64,000 nt of DNA, taken from Halalkalirubrum salinum. GTDB lineage: Archaea > Halobacteriota > Halobacteria > Halobacteriales > Haloferacaceae. The stretch lies in contig NZ_SRSG01000008.1 of NCBI RefSeq assembly GCF_005543295.1, forward strand, positions 1 through 64,000, written 5' to 3'. Shown here one piece after another: positions 18,103-26,370 of this stretch. Below the pieces are notes generated by a model. It had not been told where the DNA came from. It saw only the letters and a list, made by a program, of their open reading frames with translations, and did not search any database. Position 1 is the stretch's first letter; each line of letters opens with the position of its first letter. The position numbers and the translations under genes are program-made.

Positions 18103-21100
18103 TTAACACTCAGACCAGCCGCAGGACTCACACGTCTTACAGCCTTCCGAGAAGTACAGCGTCATATTGCCGCACTCTGGACACTCGGGGCTTTCGCCTG
18201 CAGCGAGCAGGTCCTCGGTTGCATCAGCCGATGGTTCAGCTGTGTTTGACGCTTCCGTTGTAGTCGACTCTGACACCGACGCACCGCCGTCCGTCTCCGG
18301 TGGCACCGCCTCAGTGTCTTCGAGTTCGGTGAGATTCTGCTGTTTCGGGTACGGCTTGTCGATCTCACCGTCGAGATACCGTTGCATTGCGGTTCCGATC
18401 GCATCTGGAATGGAGTTGATCTGTTCGCCTTTGTCCCAGGCGACCTTCGGACTCCGGATGCCCTTGAGTTCGCTTGCAATCTCTGCTGGATCGACGCCCG
18501 ATCGCAGCGCTGTCGAGATTGTCTTCGCGAGCGCCTCGGTGAACGAGGCAGTGAAGCCGCCCGAGTTGCCAATGTTCGCGAACAGTTCGAATGGCCGTCC
18601 CTCGGCGTCCTCGTTGATGTTGACGTAGAGCTTCCCGTAGCCGGTGTCGATGCGCTGAGTCACCCCATAGAGCACGTCTGGACGCGGCTGTTTTGTTCCA
18701 AGGCGCTCTTCAGATCCATCAAAGAGGCTGTCAAGCTCCACGGAGAGCTCCGCACGAACCTCCTCGCTGTCGAGGAAGCCCTCGATGCCGCCGAAGACTG
18801 CCTCGATCTGGGCGACGATCTGTTCGGCCGCCTCAGCGTCGTCAGCGAACTCGGTGTTCTTCGCCCGGGTCGTAAGCACCTGCTTCGATCGCGTCCCGTC
18901 GCGGTAGACGGTCACGCCCTTGCCGCCGTTGTCGTAGATGTAGCGGTACACCTCGTCCATGTCTTCGATCGACGCGGAGTTCGGGAAGTTACAGGTCTTC
19001 GAGATTGCCGAATCGACGCCTTCCTGGGCGGCACACTGCACACCCGCGTGGTCGATCCCGCTGAGGTCGGAGGTGACGACGAACAGCTCACCGATCGCGT
19101 CCGGGACGGTCTCAAGTCCCTCAACGCCGTCGAACTCGTTGTTCGCCATCTGGTCTTGGGCCTCGCGTTTGACCGTCTCGACGTCGATGTCGTTGGCCTC
19201 CAGCACCCGCAGGAAGTAGTCGTCGAACTCGACGAGCATCTCGTCGCCCTGCACGTCGTCGGAGACGTTCTTGTAGTAGGCGACGTTGAAGATCGGCTCA
19301 CAGCCACCCGTGGTATTTCCGACCATCGAGGTGGTGTTGTGCGTCACAAAGCCGTTTGCAACGTACGTGTTGTTCGACGGGACACTGATATCTTTCGTAT
19401 AGGCTTTGCCTTCGCTGACAGATTCGACGGTTGCGGCGTAGAAATCGGTTAGCCGACGCCCCTCAAGCGTTACCGTCGATCCAGTCTCTTGTTCGATATC
19501 ACGGACGAGTTGCCGACTGATCGAGCCGTTGATTGGCGATTGGTTCACTCGGTGTTTTACAGCGCGTGAAACCGATTCGTACCCGGCAACACTTCTGAGC
19601 TCATCGACGATCGCCGGCGGATACGAGTCGTTTTTGTACGACTGTGCGGTGAGGTTGATAGAGGTCGATTTCGTAATAAATCCAATCTCTTCGAGGAATC
19701 GCTTGTCTTCGCGTTTGTTTGCTCCACGAAGTCTGTACCGCGGCCGATCTCCGTAGTGGTCGTCTCGATCTGCCATCTCTAACACATCTGAGACGAACAC
19801 GCATCCGAGCGCTAACAGCAGTGTCTGGACTTGCTCAGCAAGCGTCGACGACACCGTCGAGAGTTCGACCTTTCTGGAAGCCGTGCCATCAGCTTCGAAA
19901 AGCCCACGAAGGAATGCCTTCGCGATCGGCTCGTCACCGCCGAGAACCTCTGTCGGTACGAACGCACTCGCTGCTCCTTCACCCTTGTTGCCGCGATCTT
20001 TTGTCCAGCCGTTGTCCTCGAAGTATCGCGGGAGATGTCGACCACCGAATGTCAGCACGTGGCGCGTGTCGCGATCTTCAACGACGGGTTCGACGCCAAA
20101 CACAGATTCACCGAGTTCACGGAGATATTCATCGAGCGCATCCGCGCTCGAATCGACGACGAGTTTGACTCCGACGCCGTCATGGACGTATCCATCACCC
20201 ATGTAGTACCCGAGGAACTCCGCAAGTTCCGGAGTCATCTTTTCGGGGAGCGAGAGTGCTTCGTTCGTGTTGTGATAGAAGTTGTTCCGCTCGCTCGTGT
20301 CGAGAACCATCCGCCGTCCGCCGTCAAACGTCCCGCGCTGTAACAGTATCGTGTCGTCGGCTTCGAATTCACCGGCCTCCTTCCAGACGTATCCACCATC
20401 ATCGTCGATCGTTCGGAAGCGGTGATTCGGCGTAGACGCGACACTGAATCCTTCGGCAGTCTCGATCTGACGAACCGCAGCGAAGCCGTTGTCATACACC
20501 GCGGTGGCAGTTTTTGTTCCGCCATCGGTCGAAACACCGACTTCGATTTCGTCCCACTGTTCGAACTCCGCATTTGTGTTGTCGAGATCTTTGATCGGCC
20601 GAAGCCCCTCGTCAGTCGACACTAGAGAGTTTTCATCGACACAGCCAGTCGGCGCGATCGTCGTCGTGTTGTGGTTGCGGATCGGGAAGCCGTCTGCCCA
20701 CTCGTCGGCATCGAGGCCGGTGTGGTGTTCGAACCACTCACGGTACTGCACCGGATCGGCGTACTTCGAGTCCGCCCAGTCGGTGAATACGCCACGCTCC
20801 TCAGCGAGGTTGTGCGAGGTCCACTTCGACTCGTGGTTGATGTGAGTCATGAGCTGGCGGGCGACTTCGTTGCCCTCCTCGGAGCCGTAGCGAACCCCGA
20901 GCTGGAGGTACAGCTGTGCCAGCCCCATGACGCCGAGGCCGATCTTTCGCATGTCCCGGACCTTCTGTTCGATCTCCGACACCGGGAAGTCGCTCATCGT
21001 CACCACGTTCTCGAGGAATCGAGTGCCGAGGGCGATCCGCTCGTCGAACTCCTCGTAGTCGATCGCTTCATCCAAGAACGCGGCCATCGCGTCCTCAAGT

Positions 21101-24100
21101 CCGTCGTACGCGTCGCCGTGTTCGTCGTACCACACCCGCCAGTCGGGCGCGTCGAAGTCGGCGACCGTTGAGAGGTTGATGTGCCCGAGATTACAGGCCT
21201 CGTACTCCTCTAACGGCTGTTCGCCACAGTTGTGAACGACAAGCCCGTTGGCGACGAACGAGTGTGTCTCAGGTTCGGTGAGATCGTAGACCGGTTCGTG
21301 CCCGTCGGCTTCGACCGAGTCGACGGTCGCCTCGAACGGTTCGCTGTATGGGCCGCGATCGTAGCTGTCCAGCCGCGCTGCGAGTGCCTCGTTCTTCGAA
21401 TCGAGCAGGAACCCGATCTCGTCGCGGAACCGACAGAGGTTGTCCTTTGCGATAACGAGATCGTGATCGGCCGCCCGCTCGTACATTGCAGTCCCGCCGT
21501 TGCCGTCGGGCATCTCTTGGAGTCCTTCTTCGTGGCGATCCTTGTAGATCTTACTCGCGATACCGAAGTTGAGAAGCAGCCGCTGAACGCCTTTGAGAAG
21601 ATCGACGCTCGTACTCGTCAACCGGACTGAATTGCCCTTTTCAGTCGTTCCTTGGACGCCACCGTCAGCAGTAAACAGCGCACGGAGGAACCCACGTGCC
21701 ATCGTTTCGCTACCGCGAAGAACCGCATCGGGTACCTGGTGTTTTGTTTCGGTAAGTCCCGCCTGTGCGGCGTACTCGTAGAGACGCGTCGATCTAATCC
21801 GCTGTTCGATCGCTTGTGGGCCTCGATAGTCATCGCTACGGGCAATGTCGTTGACGCCGACTTCATAGGTCCGATCGTTCACCGCGTCACGGACAACGCT
21901 ATTTACGTCTGTGGCAAATTCACGGGATATCTCGCTGTCCTCGTCGTAGAAGTTGAGCACCGCCCGCTCTTCGCCGTGTTTGAGGTGTCCGTCACCGACG
22001 AGCCACCCGAGGACACGCCCTTCTGCTGCGGTGCCGTGTTGGCCGAATTCGCCTTTTCGATTCTGGATGTATACCGTGTCGCCTGCATCGAGGTGCTGTG
22101 CTTCGACCCATCCGTCGTCAGTCATGACGCGGTGATCGGCCGTCAGTCGAAGTTCGTATCCTTCCCGCGTTGTGAGTTTGTAGACGTCCTTCTCGCCGGT
22201 TTTGTAGACGCTACTTGCCTCTTTTATTCGATCGTCACTCAGCCGTCCATCGACAACAATATCGCGGGCAACACCCTGTTCGTACAGTTTTTCCGCCGGA
22301 ACGAGTCCGGTTTCGGTGCTGATGAGTGTGTCGCCCGTGACACACGGGTTCGTCGCAAGAATCTCGTGATCCGGATGCGCTTCAACGTCGAACGAGTGCT
22401 CTTTGTTTACCCGTTCGAGGTAGATGACACCAGGCTCACCGTTTTCGTATGCGCCTTGGATGATATGTTCCCAGAGTTCGCTGGCGGGGATCGACAACTC
22501 CTCGCCGACCTCGACGTACTCGCCGAGGTCGAACATGTCGTAGATCTCCTTCGTCTCCGGCGTCGCAATGTGGGGCTCCTCTGTCCGTGGGTTTGTGAAG
22601 GTGAATTCCTCGTCGTTGTACAACGCCTCCATGAAGTCGTCTGTGACGCCGACGGAGATGTTAAAGTTCGAGAGGTGGCCTTCGACGGCGTTGCGGAGGT
22701 GTTTGGGCACTTTTCCGTCCTCGTCGATCAGTTCACGCGCCTCTTCGAGCGCGTCAGCAAAGGAGGTGTGCGTGTAGTCGTCAGGATCGTTCAGCCGAAG
22801 GCTGTGTGCCAGTGAAACGTCTTTGTTCTTCGCGTGGATGAACTGGATGACGTCTGGGTGCGAAACACGCATGACACCCATCTGTGCGCCGCGCCGGGCG
22901 CCGCCCTGTGCGATCGTTTCGCACATACGGTCATACGTTCGCATGAACGTGATCGGCCCCGAGGCGATCCCGCCCGTCGATCCGACCGCGTCGCCGTAGG
23001 GGCGGAGCTTCCAGAAGGCATACCCCATTCCGCCGCCGCTGTTGTGCGAGACGATCGAGTTCGCGACGTACTCGTGGTTGTCCGCGACGGTCACGTCGTA
23101 CACCGTGTCGGGGCCAGCCGTCTCGATCGACTCGATCGCCTGCTCCCAGACGGTGTCGCCGCGAACTGTCCCACAAGTCGTCTCGCCAACGTCGACAGCC
23201 TCAAGCTGTGAACGCATTGTCTCAGATCGGCTGTCGACGAAGCCGATCGACTCAGCGTACCGCGAAAGGCCGAGTTCGTCGGTGACCGCGACCGAGTAGT
23301 AGTCTCGCTCGTCATGTTCCCAATCCCACTTGGTCGCGGGGATCCCGCTGCCGAGAAGCAGCTGTTGGACCGAATCGACAAGTGCTTCAGAGGCGCTGTA
23401 CAGCCGTGGGTACAGGTCTTTCGTAAGCGTCCCGTCTGCTGAAAACAGCCCTTTGAGGAACGCCGCGACGACGGTTCGATCGGCCTGCGTGACGGCATCG
23501 GGAACCCGTGCATCTGCCGACGACGGCTTCGCGTCGCCGAAGTTCGCGAGCCAGAAGCGTTTGACCTCGTGGCTGTGGATGACCACCTCGTAGCAGCCGT
23601 CTTTCCACGTCCAGTCCGCGCCTGTGTCGAACAGCGATCGGGCGAGCCGATCGACTCGCTCAAGCGTCTCCTCTCGGGAGACGTGGAACCGAATGCCGTC
23701 CTCATGGACCGAGCCATCGCCGATCCATAGCCCGACAAGCTCTGCGAGCTCTGCAGACAGCGTCGATGGTTGAGAGACCGTTTTGACTGCGTCACCATTG
23801 GCCGCAAGCGACTGTGCGTGCCGGTACCCGCGGACAGTCTGGTTGTGAACGCCGAGTTCAGCTGCAATTTCAGCGTCAGTGTGGCCCGCCTGGTACAGCG
23901 ACAGGAACTGGTCCTCGTCGAAGCTCCGACCGCGCGGTCGCCCGCCAGATCCGTTCGCGGACAGCCCGAGTTCGTCTGCGCGTCGTCGCTGGACGGTTGA
24001 TGGCGAAGAATCGAGCTCCGCGGCGATCTCGTAGTCGGAAAGTCCGGCCGCATGAAGCGTCTCGATCGCCTCGTTCGAGACGGTTCGTGTCTGGTGCCAC

Positions 24101-25038
24101 TGTGGGCCGGCCTCGACAGTTTCGAGCGAGACGGCCGGGCGATCGGCTGAAAGCCAGCCAAGCCGCACGGAAACGGTGTCGTCGACCGAAGCCTCGTCGA
24201 GACGGGTCCACTCGCCGTTGATCGCGAGGCGGTGGTTCGGCGTGCCGGTAATCTCGACTCCTGCCTCGGTCCGGATTGTCATCGTCGGCGCGTCGCCGTA
24301 GGCGTGGACCTCCTCGACCTGCTTCGTTCGATAGCCATCACCATCTCGCTGGAGGATTGAATCTCCGGGCTTGACATCCGCAATCGAGACGAGTCCCTTG
24401 CCCTCGACGGCGACGGTGGCATCGTCGGTGAGACACTGGAAGACCTCCGCAGCCTCAGTCATCGTCTCGTGGATGTCGGTGATGTCGTCTTCCGGGGAAT
24501 CGACGAAACAGGCCGAAAGCTGCTGGAGTTCGTCGCCAGCGTTCATGAGCGTCGGCGAGTTCGGCATGAACGACAGCATCGTCATCTGCTCTTCGAACCG
24601 ATCGGCGACCGATTCGACGTGCTCGGCGACCGCCTCGGGCAGTTCCGGGACGATCGTCTCGTAGGCGAACTTGTTGACGTTGTATACAGACAGTGTCGTT
24701 TCGGCATCGTCGCCGACAGCGACGCCTTTGCCGAAGACCTCCTCGGCGAGTTCGTCACGCCGTGGGTGGTCGGGTTTGAGCTGGTCGGGCGTGACGGTGA
24801 TCTCGAGATCGTGCTTTTCGGCCTCGAATACCGCCTCCGCGAGGGCGACGTTCTTTGCAACCCGCTCGAAGAGTTCTTCTTGGGTCTCGATGAGTTCCCC
24901 GTCGGCATCCTTTCGGAGGTACCGGGCGGGGAGGATGTTGTGATACGCGTTGCCGGTCAGGCGGTCCTCCAGCGTATCACCGGTTGTTCGTTTGATTGGT
25001 AGTTCCAACTCGTCCGCGGCAAGGTCGGCGTTACTCAC
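18103..25038 (-). CDS. nrdJ: Adenosylcobalamin-dependent ribonucleotide reductase with three inteins
   Basis: A 2311-residue precursor of class II ribonucleotide reductase; removing three inteins leaves 1038 residues, normal for haloarchaea. Exteins: 1-201, 667-898, 1271-1465, 1902-2311. Visible residues include the redox Cys177 (LSACFVD), the thiyl-radical Cys and Glu of NPCGEQ (Cys1271 after intein 2), partner Cys1282 (EACNLG) and the C-terminal Cys-rich tail CPECG...CKTCESCGWSEC. It reduces ribonucleotides to deoxyribonucleotides using B12 made available by PduO. The start is GTG at 25036-25038, overlapping a possible 25-residue leader frame. Confidence 0.95.
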   Translation of the reverse strand: MSNADLAADELELPIKRTTGDTLEDRLTGNAYHNILPARYLRKDADGELIETQEELFERVAKNVALAEAVFEAEKHDLEITVTPDQLKPDHPRRDELAEEVFGKGVAVGDDAETTLSVYNVNKFAYETIVPELPEAVAEHVESVADRFEEQMTMLSFMPNSPTLMNAGDELQQLSACFVDSPEDDITDIHETMTEAAEVFQCLTDDATVAVEGKGLVSIADVKPGDSILQRDGDGYRTKQVEEVHAYGDAPTMTIRTEAGVEITGTPNHRLAINGEWTRLDEASVDDTVSVRLGWLSADRPAVSLETVEAGPQWHQTRTVSNEAIETLHAAGLSDYEIAAELDSSPSTVQRRRADELGLSANGSGGRPRGRSFDEDQFLSLYQAGHTDAEIAAELGVHNQTVRGYRHAQSLAANGDAVKTVSQPSTLSAELAELVGLWIGDGSVHEDGIRFHVSREETLERVDRLARSLFDTGADWTWKDGCYEVVIHSHEVKRFWLANFGDAKPSSADARVPDAVTQADRTVVAAFLKGLFSADGTLTKDLYPRLYSASEALVDSVQQLLLGSGIPATKWDWEHDERDYYSVAVTDELGLSRYAESIGFVDSRSETMRSQLEAVDVGETTCGTVRGDTVWEQAIESIETAGPDTVYDVTVADNHEYVANSIVSHNSGGGMGYAFWKLRPYGDAVGSTGGIASGPITFMRTYDRMCETIAQGGARRGAQMGVMRVSHPDVIQFIHAKNKDVSLAHSLRLNDPDDYTHTSFADALEEARELIDEDGKVPKHLRNAVEGHLSNFNISVGVTDDFMEALYNDEEFTFTNPRTEEPHIATPETKEIYDMFDLGEYVEVGEELSIPASELWEHIIQGAYENGEPGVIYLERVNKEHSFDVEAHPDHEILATNPCVTGDTLISTETGLVPAEKLYEQGVARDIVVDGRLSDDRIKEASSVYKTGEKDVYKLTTREGYELRLTADHRVMTDDGWVEAQHLDAGDTVYIQNRKGEFGQHGTAAEGRVLGWLVGDGHLKHGEERAVLNFYDEDSEISREFATDVNSVVRDAVNDRTYEVGVNDIARSDDYRGPQAIEQRIRSTRLYEYAAQAGLTETKHQVPDAVLRGSETMARGFLRALFTADGGVQGTTEKGNSVRLTSTSVDLLKGVQRLLLNFGIASKIYKDRHEEGLQEMPDGNGGTAMYERAADHDLVIAKDNLCRFRDEIGFLLDSKNEALAARLDSYDRGPYSEPFEATVDSVEADGHEPVYDLTEPETHSFVANGLVVHNCGEQPLEEYEACNLGHINLSTVADFDAPDWRVWYDEHGDAYDGLEDAMAAFLDEAIDYEEFDERIALGTRFLENVVTMSDFPVSEIEQKVRDMRKIGLGVMGLAQLYLQLGVRYGSEEGNEVARQLMTHINHESKWTSHNLAEERGVFTDWADSKYADPVQYREWFEHHTGLDADEWADGFPIRNHNTTTIAPTGCVDENSLVSTDEGLRPIKDLDNTNAEFEQWDEIEVGVSTDGGTKTATAVYDNGFAAVRQIETAEGFSVASTPNHRFRTIDDDGGYVWKEAGEFEADDTILLQRGTFDGGRRMVLDTSERNNFYHNTNEALSLPEKMTPELAEFLGYYMGDGYVHDGVGVKLVVDSSADALDEYLRELGESVFGVEPVVEDRDTRHVLTFGGRHLPRYFEDNGWTKDRGNKGEGAASAFVPTEVLGGDEPIAKAFLRGLFEADGTASRKVELSTVSSTLAEQVQTLLLALGCVFVSDVLEMADRDDHYGDRPRYRLRGANKREDKRFLEEIGFITKSTSINLTAQSYKNDSYPPAIVDELRSVAGYESVSRAVKHRVNQSPINGSISRQLVRDIEQETGSTVTLEGRRLTDFYAATVESVSEGKAYTKDISVPSNNTYVANGFVTHNTTSMVGNTTGGCEPIFNVAYYKNVSDDVQGDEMLVEFDDYFLRVLEANDIDVETVKREAQDQMANNEFDGVEGLETVPDAIGELFVVTSDLSGIDHAGVQCAAQEGVDSAISKTCNFPNSASIEDMDEVYRYIYDNGGKGVTVYRDGTRSKQVLTTRAKNTEFADDAEAAEQIVAQIEAVFGGIEGFLDSEEVRAELSVELDSLFDGSEERLGTKQPRPDVLYGVTQRIDTGYGKLYVNINEDAEGRPFELFANIGNSGGFTASFTEALAKTISTALRSGVDPAEIASELKGIRSPKVAWDKGEQINSIPDAIGTAMQRYLDGEIDKPYPKQQNLTELEDTEAVPPETDGGASVSESTTTEASNTAEPSADATEDLLAAGESPECPECGNMTLYFSEGCKTCESCGWSEC
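19336..20643 (-). mobile_element. Intein 3 in nrdJ (436 residues)
   Basis: Covers residues 1466-1901. It starts CVDENSLVST and ends VTHN, with +1 Thr, at the junction APTG/TTSM of the substrate-binding core. Hint motif STPNHRF and endonuclease blocks FLGYYMGDGY and LRGLFEADGT are visible. All expected terminal residues are present. Confidence 0.92.
21229..22344 (-). mobile_element. Intein 2 in nrdJ, inserted just before the radical cysteine (372 residues)
   Basis: Covers residues 899-1270. It starts CVTGDTLIST and ends VVHN, with +1 Cys. The extein junction is NP/CGEQ, so the +1 residue is itself the catalytic thiyl-radical cysteine. Hint block B is TADHRV. The endonuclease blocks are VLGWLVGDGH and LRALFTADGG. 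All splice residues are intact, so it should splice. Confidence 0.93.
23041..24435 (-). mobile_element. Intein 1 in nrdJ (465 residues, LAGLIDADG type)
   Basis: Covers precursor residues 202-666. It starts with Cys202 (CLTDDATVAV), ends in VSHN and is followed by Ser as the +1 residue. Hint motifs include GTPNHRL. Two endonuclease blocks are visible, LVGLWIGDGS and LKGLFSADGT, both retaining the Asp. Between the splicing N part and the endonuclease lie two helix-turn-helix-like segments, SDYEIAAELDSSPSTVQ and TDAEIAAELGVHNQTVR. The insertion point is FQ/SGGGMGY in the conserved reductase core. Confidence 0.93.
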
Positions 25039-25112
25039 GCGTCGGCCCCCTCGCCAGTACGGCGGATCTGTGGCGAAATTCGTCCATATCGGGTGGTCAT
25101 CTGTGATGTCAT
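25035..25112 (-). CDS. Possible 25-residue leader frame overlapping nrdJ
   Basis: ATG at 25110-25112 opens a basic 25-codon frame (MTSQMTTRYGRISPQ...) whose TGA overlaps the GTG start of nrdJ as GTGA. Such overlap is the pattern of translational coupling. It could be a regulatory leader peptide or chance. No recognisable motif. Confidence 0.25.
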   Translation of the reverse strand: MTSQMTTRYGRISPQIRRTGEGADA

Positions 25113-25527
25113 ATTGAACGGAAGTAGTGTATCGGTGGCAGCCTCATAAGTGTTCAGCTTTGCTTGGAGTAGTCCAATTGGAATTGATGAGGATGGCTCT
25201 CGTGTGTTTCCTGCGAACGGTGCGATCGTCCCCCCATCGATGGCGATCGCGTAGCACTACGACATCTAGTTGTGTACCCTCATAAACGTACTCAGTGCGG
25301 AGTGAAAGTGGTCGTGCCGCTGGCGTGAAACGATCGATTCACGTCAACGGATTCCAGACGATAACTGCAATATTTGCTGGTGATAGTTATCGGCGCTGTT
25401 GGTGACAAACGTGGTTTCAACTGACCAGTCCGCTAGTGTGTGGGCGATCAAATCGACGTTCAATGGTGACTGTTTCGTCCGTGGATGTGTCATAGATTTA
25501 TGTCTCTGGTGGGTGAAACCTTTGTAT
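25113..25527. other. Intergenic region upstream of nrdJ
   Basis: No coding frame is supported. It should contain the nrdJ promoter (a weak TTAT-rich element lies near 25145 on the minus strand) and the promoter of the small membrane protein on the plus strand. I see no repeat or riboswitch-like fold that I can support. Confidence 0.4.
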
Positions 25528-25722
25528 ATGATCCCAACATCTCTCGTTCCGCTACAGCCGATCGTCCCGGGCGATCCCGCACAACTACTTATCGTGCTCG
25601 TCGGCGTGTTGCTCGTCATCCTGATCGGCCGACTCGTTCTGAAGATCGCCTGGCGGCTGGTGACGATCGCGGTCGTCGTCGTCGCGGTGTTGTTGCTCGT
25701 GACGACGCTCGGATTGTTATAG
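25528..25722 (+). CDS. Small membrane protein (64 residues)
   Basis: ATG 25528 gives a 64-residue protein that is almost all hydrophobic. A short polar N terminus is followed by two potential membrane helices (around 18-38 and 45-63) separated by the basic turn LKIAWR. This resembles haloarchaeal two-helix micro-proteins. A longer in-frame extension upstream (to 25399) lacks hydrophobic pattern and is not preferred. Function unknown. Confidence 0.6.
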   Translation: MIPTSLVPLQPIVPGDPAQLLIVLVGVLLVILIGRLVLKIAWRLVTIAVVVVAVLLLVTTLGLL

Positions 25723-25764
25723 TCAAGTCAAATCAAGTAATTGATCTGTTGTGGTTGCACTGGC

Positions 25765-26370
25765 TCACTGAGCGGCGACCATCGAAAGGAAATTCCCGAT
25801 GAGGTCGTGGCCCGCGCCGGTCAACACGCTTTCTGGGTGAAACTGCACGCACTCGATGGGGTATTCGCGGTGTCTGATTCCCATTACCAGCGTTTCGCCC
25901 TCGTGGTCAGTCGTCGCTGAGATCTCGAAGCACTCGGGAACCTCAGTCGCAATTAGTGAGTGATACCGCCCGGCGTGGAACCCCAATTCAAGCCCATCGA
26001 AGACGCCCCGACCGTCGTGATCCATCGGAAACGCTTTGCCGTGGATCGGCTCGGGCGCGTGGCCGATCGCTCCGCCGTACTCGTACACGGCGGCTTCGAG
26101 CCCTAAACAGACACCGAGTGTCGGCACCGTTGGACTCAACTCCGTGAGCACGTCGGCGGTGACGCCCACGTCGCGGTCGTTCTTTGGATGCCCCGGTCCC
26201 GGGCTGATGACGATCGCGTCAGGGTCGAACGTCTGAATCTCCTCGATCGAGGCGGTGTTTTTCAGGACTGACGTCTCGATCGGCTCGTCGTCCGGAAGAA
26301 CCTGTTCGGAGACGTACTCAACGAGGTTGTACGTGAACGAATCGAAGTTATCAACGAACTGGATTCTCAT
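25765..26370 (-). CDS. trpG: Anthranilate synthase component II (glutamine amidotransferase)
   Basis: A 201-residue class I glutamine amidotransferase. It has the oxyanion/PGP region ISPGPGHP, the catalytic Cys in LGVCLGLE and the His/Glu pair in VQFHPES. It delivers ammonia to TrpE for anthranilate formation from chorismate. The start codon overlaps the trpE stop by ATGA, so translation is coupled. It is the last gene of trpDFEG. GLE replaces the common GHQ after the nucleophile; I recall the same in other haloarchaeal TrpG proteins. Confidence 0.93.
   Translation of the reverse strand: MRIQFVDNFDSFTYNLVEYVSEQVLPDDEPIETSVLKNTASIEEIQTFDPDAIVISPGPGHPKNDRDVGVTADVLTELSPTVPTLGVCLGLEAAVYEYGGAIGHAPEPIHGKAFPMDHDGRGVFDGLELGFHAGRYHSLIATEVPECFEISATTDHEGETLVMGIRHREYPIECVQFHPESVLTGAGHDLIGNFLSMVAAQ

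Noticed and set aside
18382-19452. Long plus-strand frame opposite nrdJ
   Set aside because: Shadow of a well-supported gene; no start signal and no recognisable domain.
18103-25038. Reading the nrdJ locus as several genes with homing endonucleases between them
   Set aside because: The frame is continuous, and each insert has proper Cys start and His-Asn end with a Ser, Cys or Thr +1 residue, so they are in-frame inteins.
25399-25527. N-terminal extension of the small membrane protein
   Set aside because: The added 43 residues lack hydrophobic pattern or conservation clues; the ATG at 25528 gives a cleaner protein.
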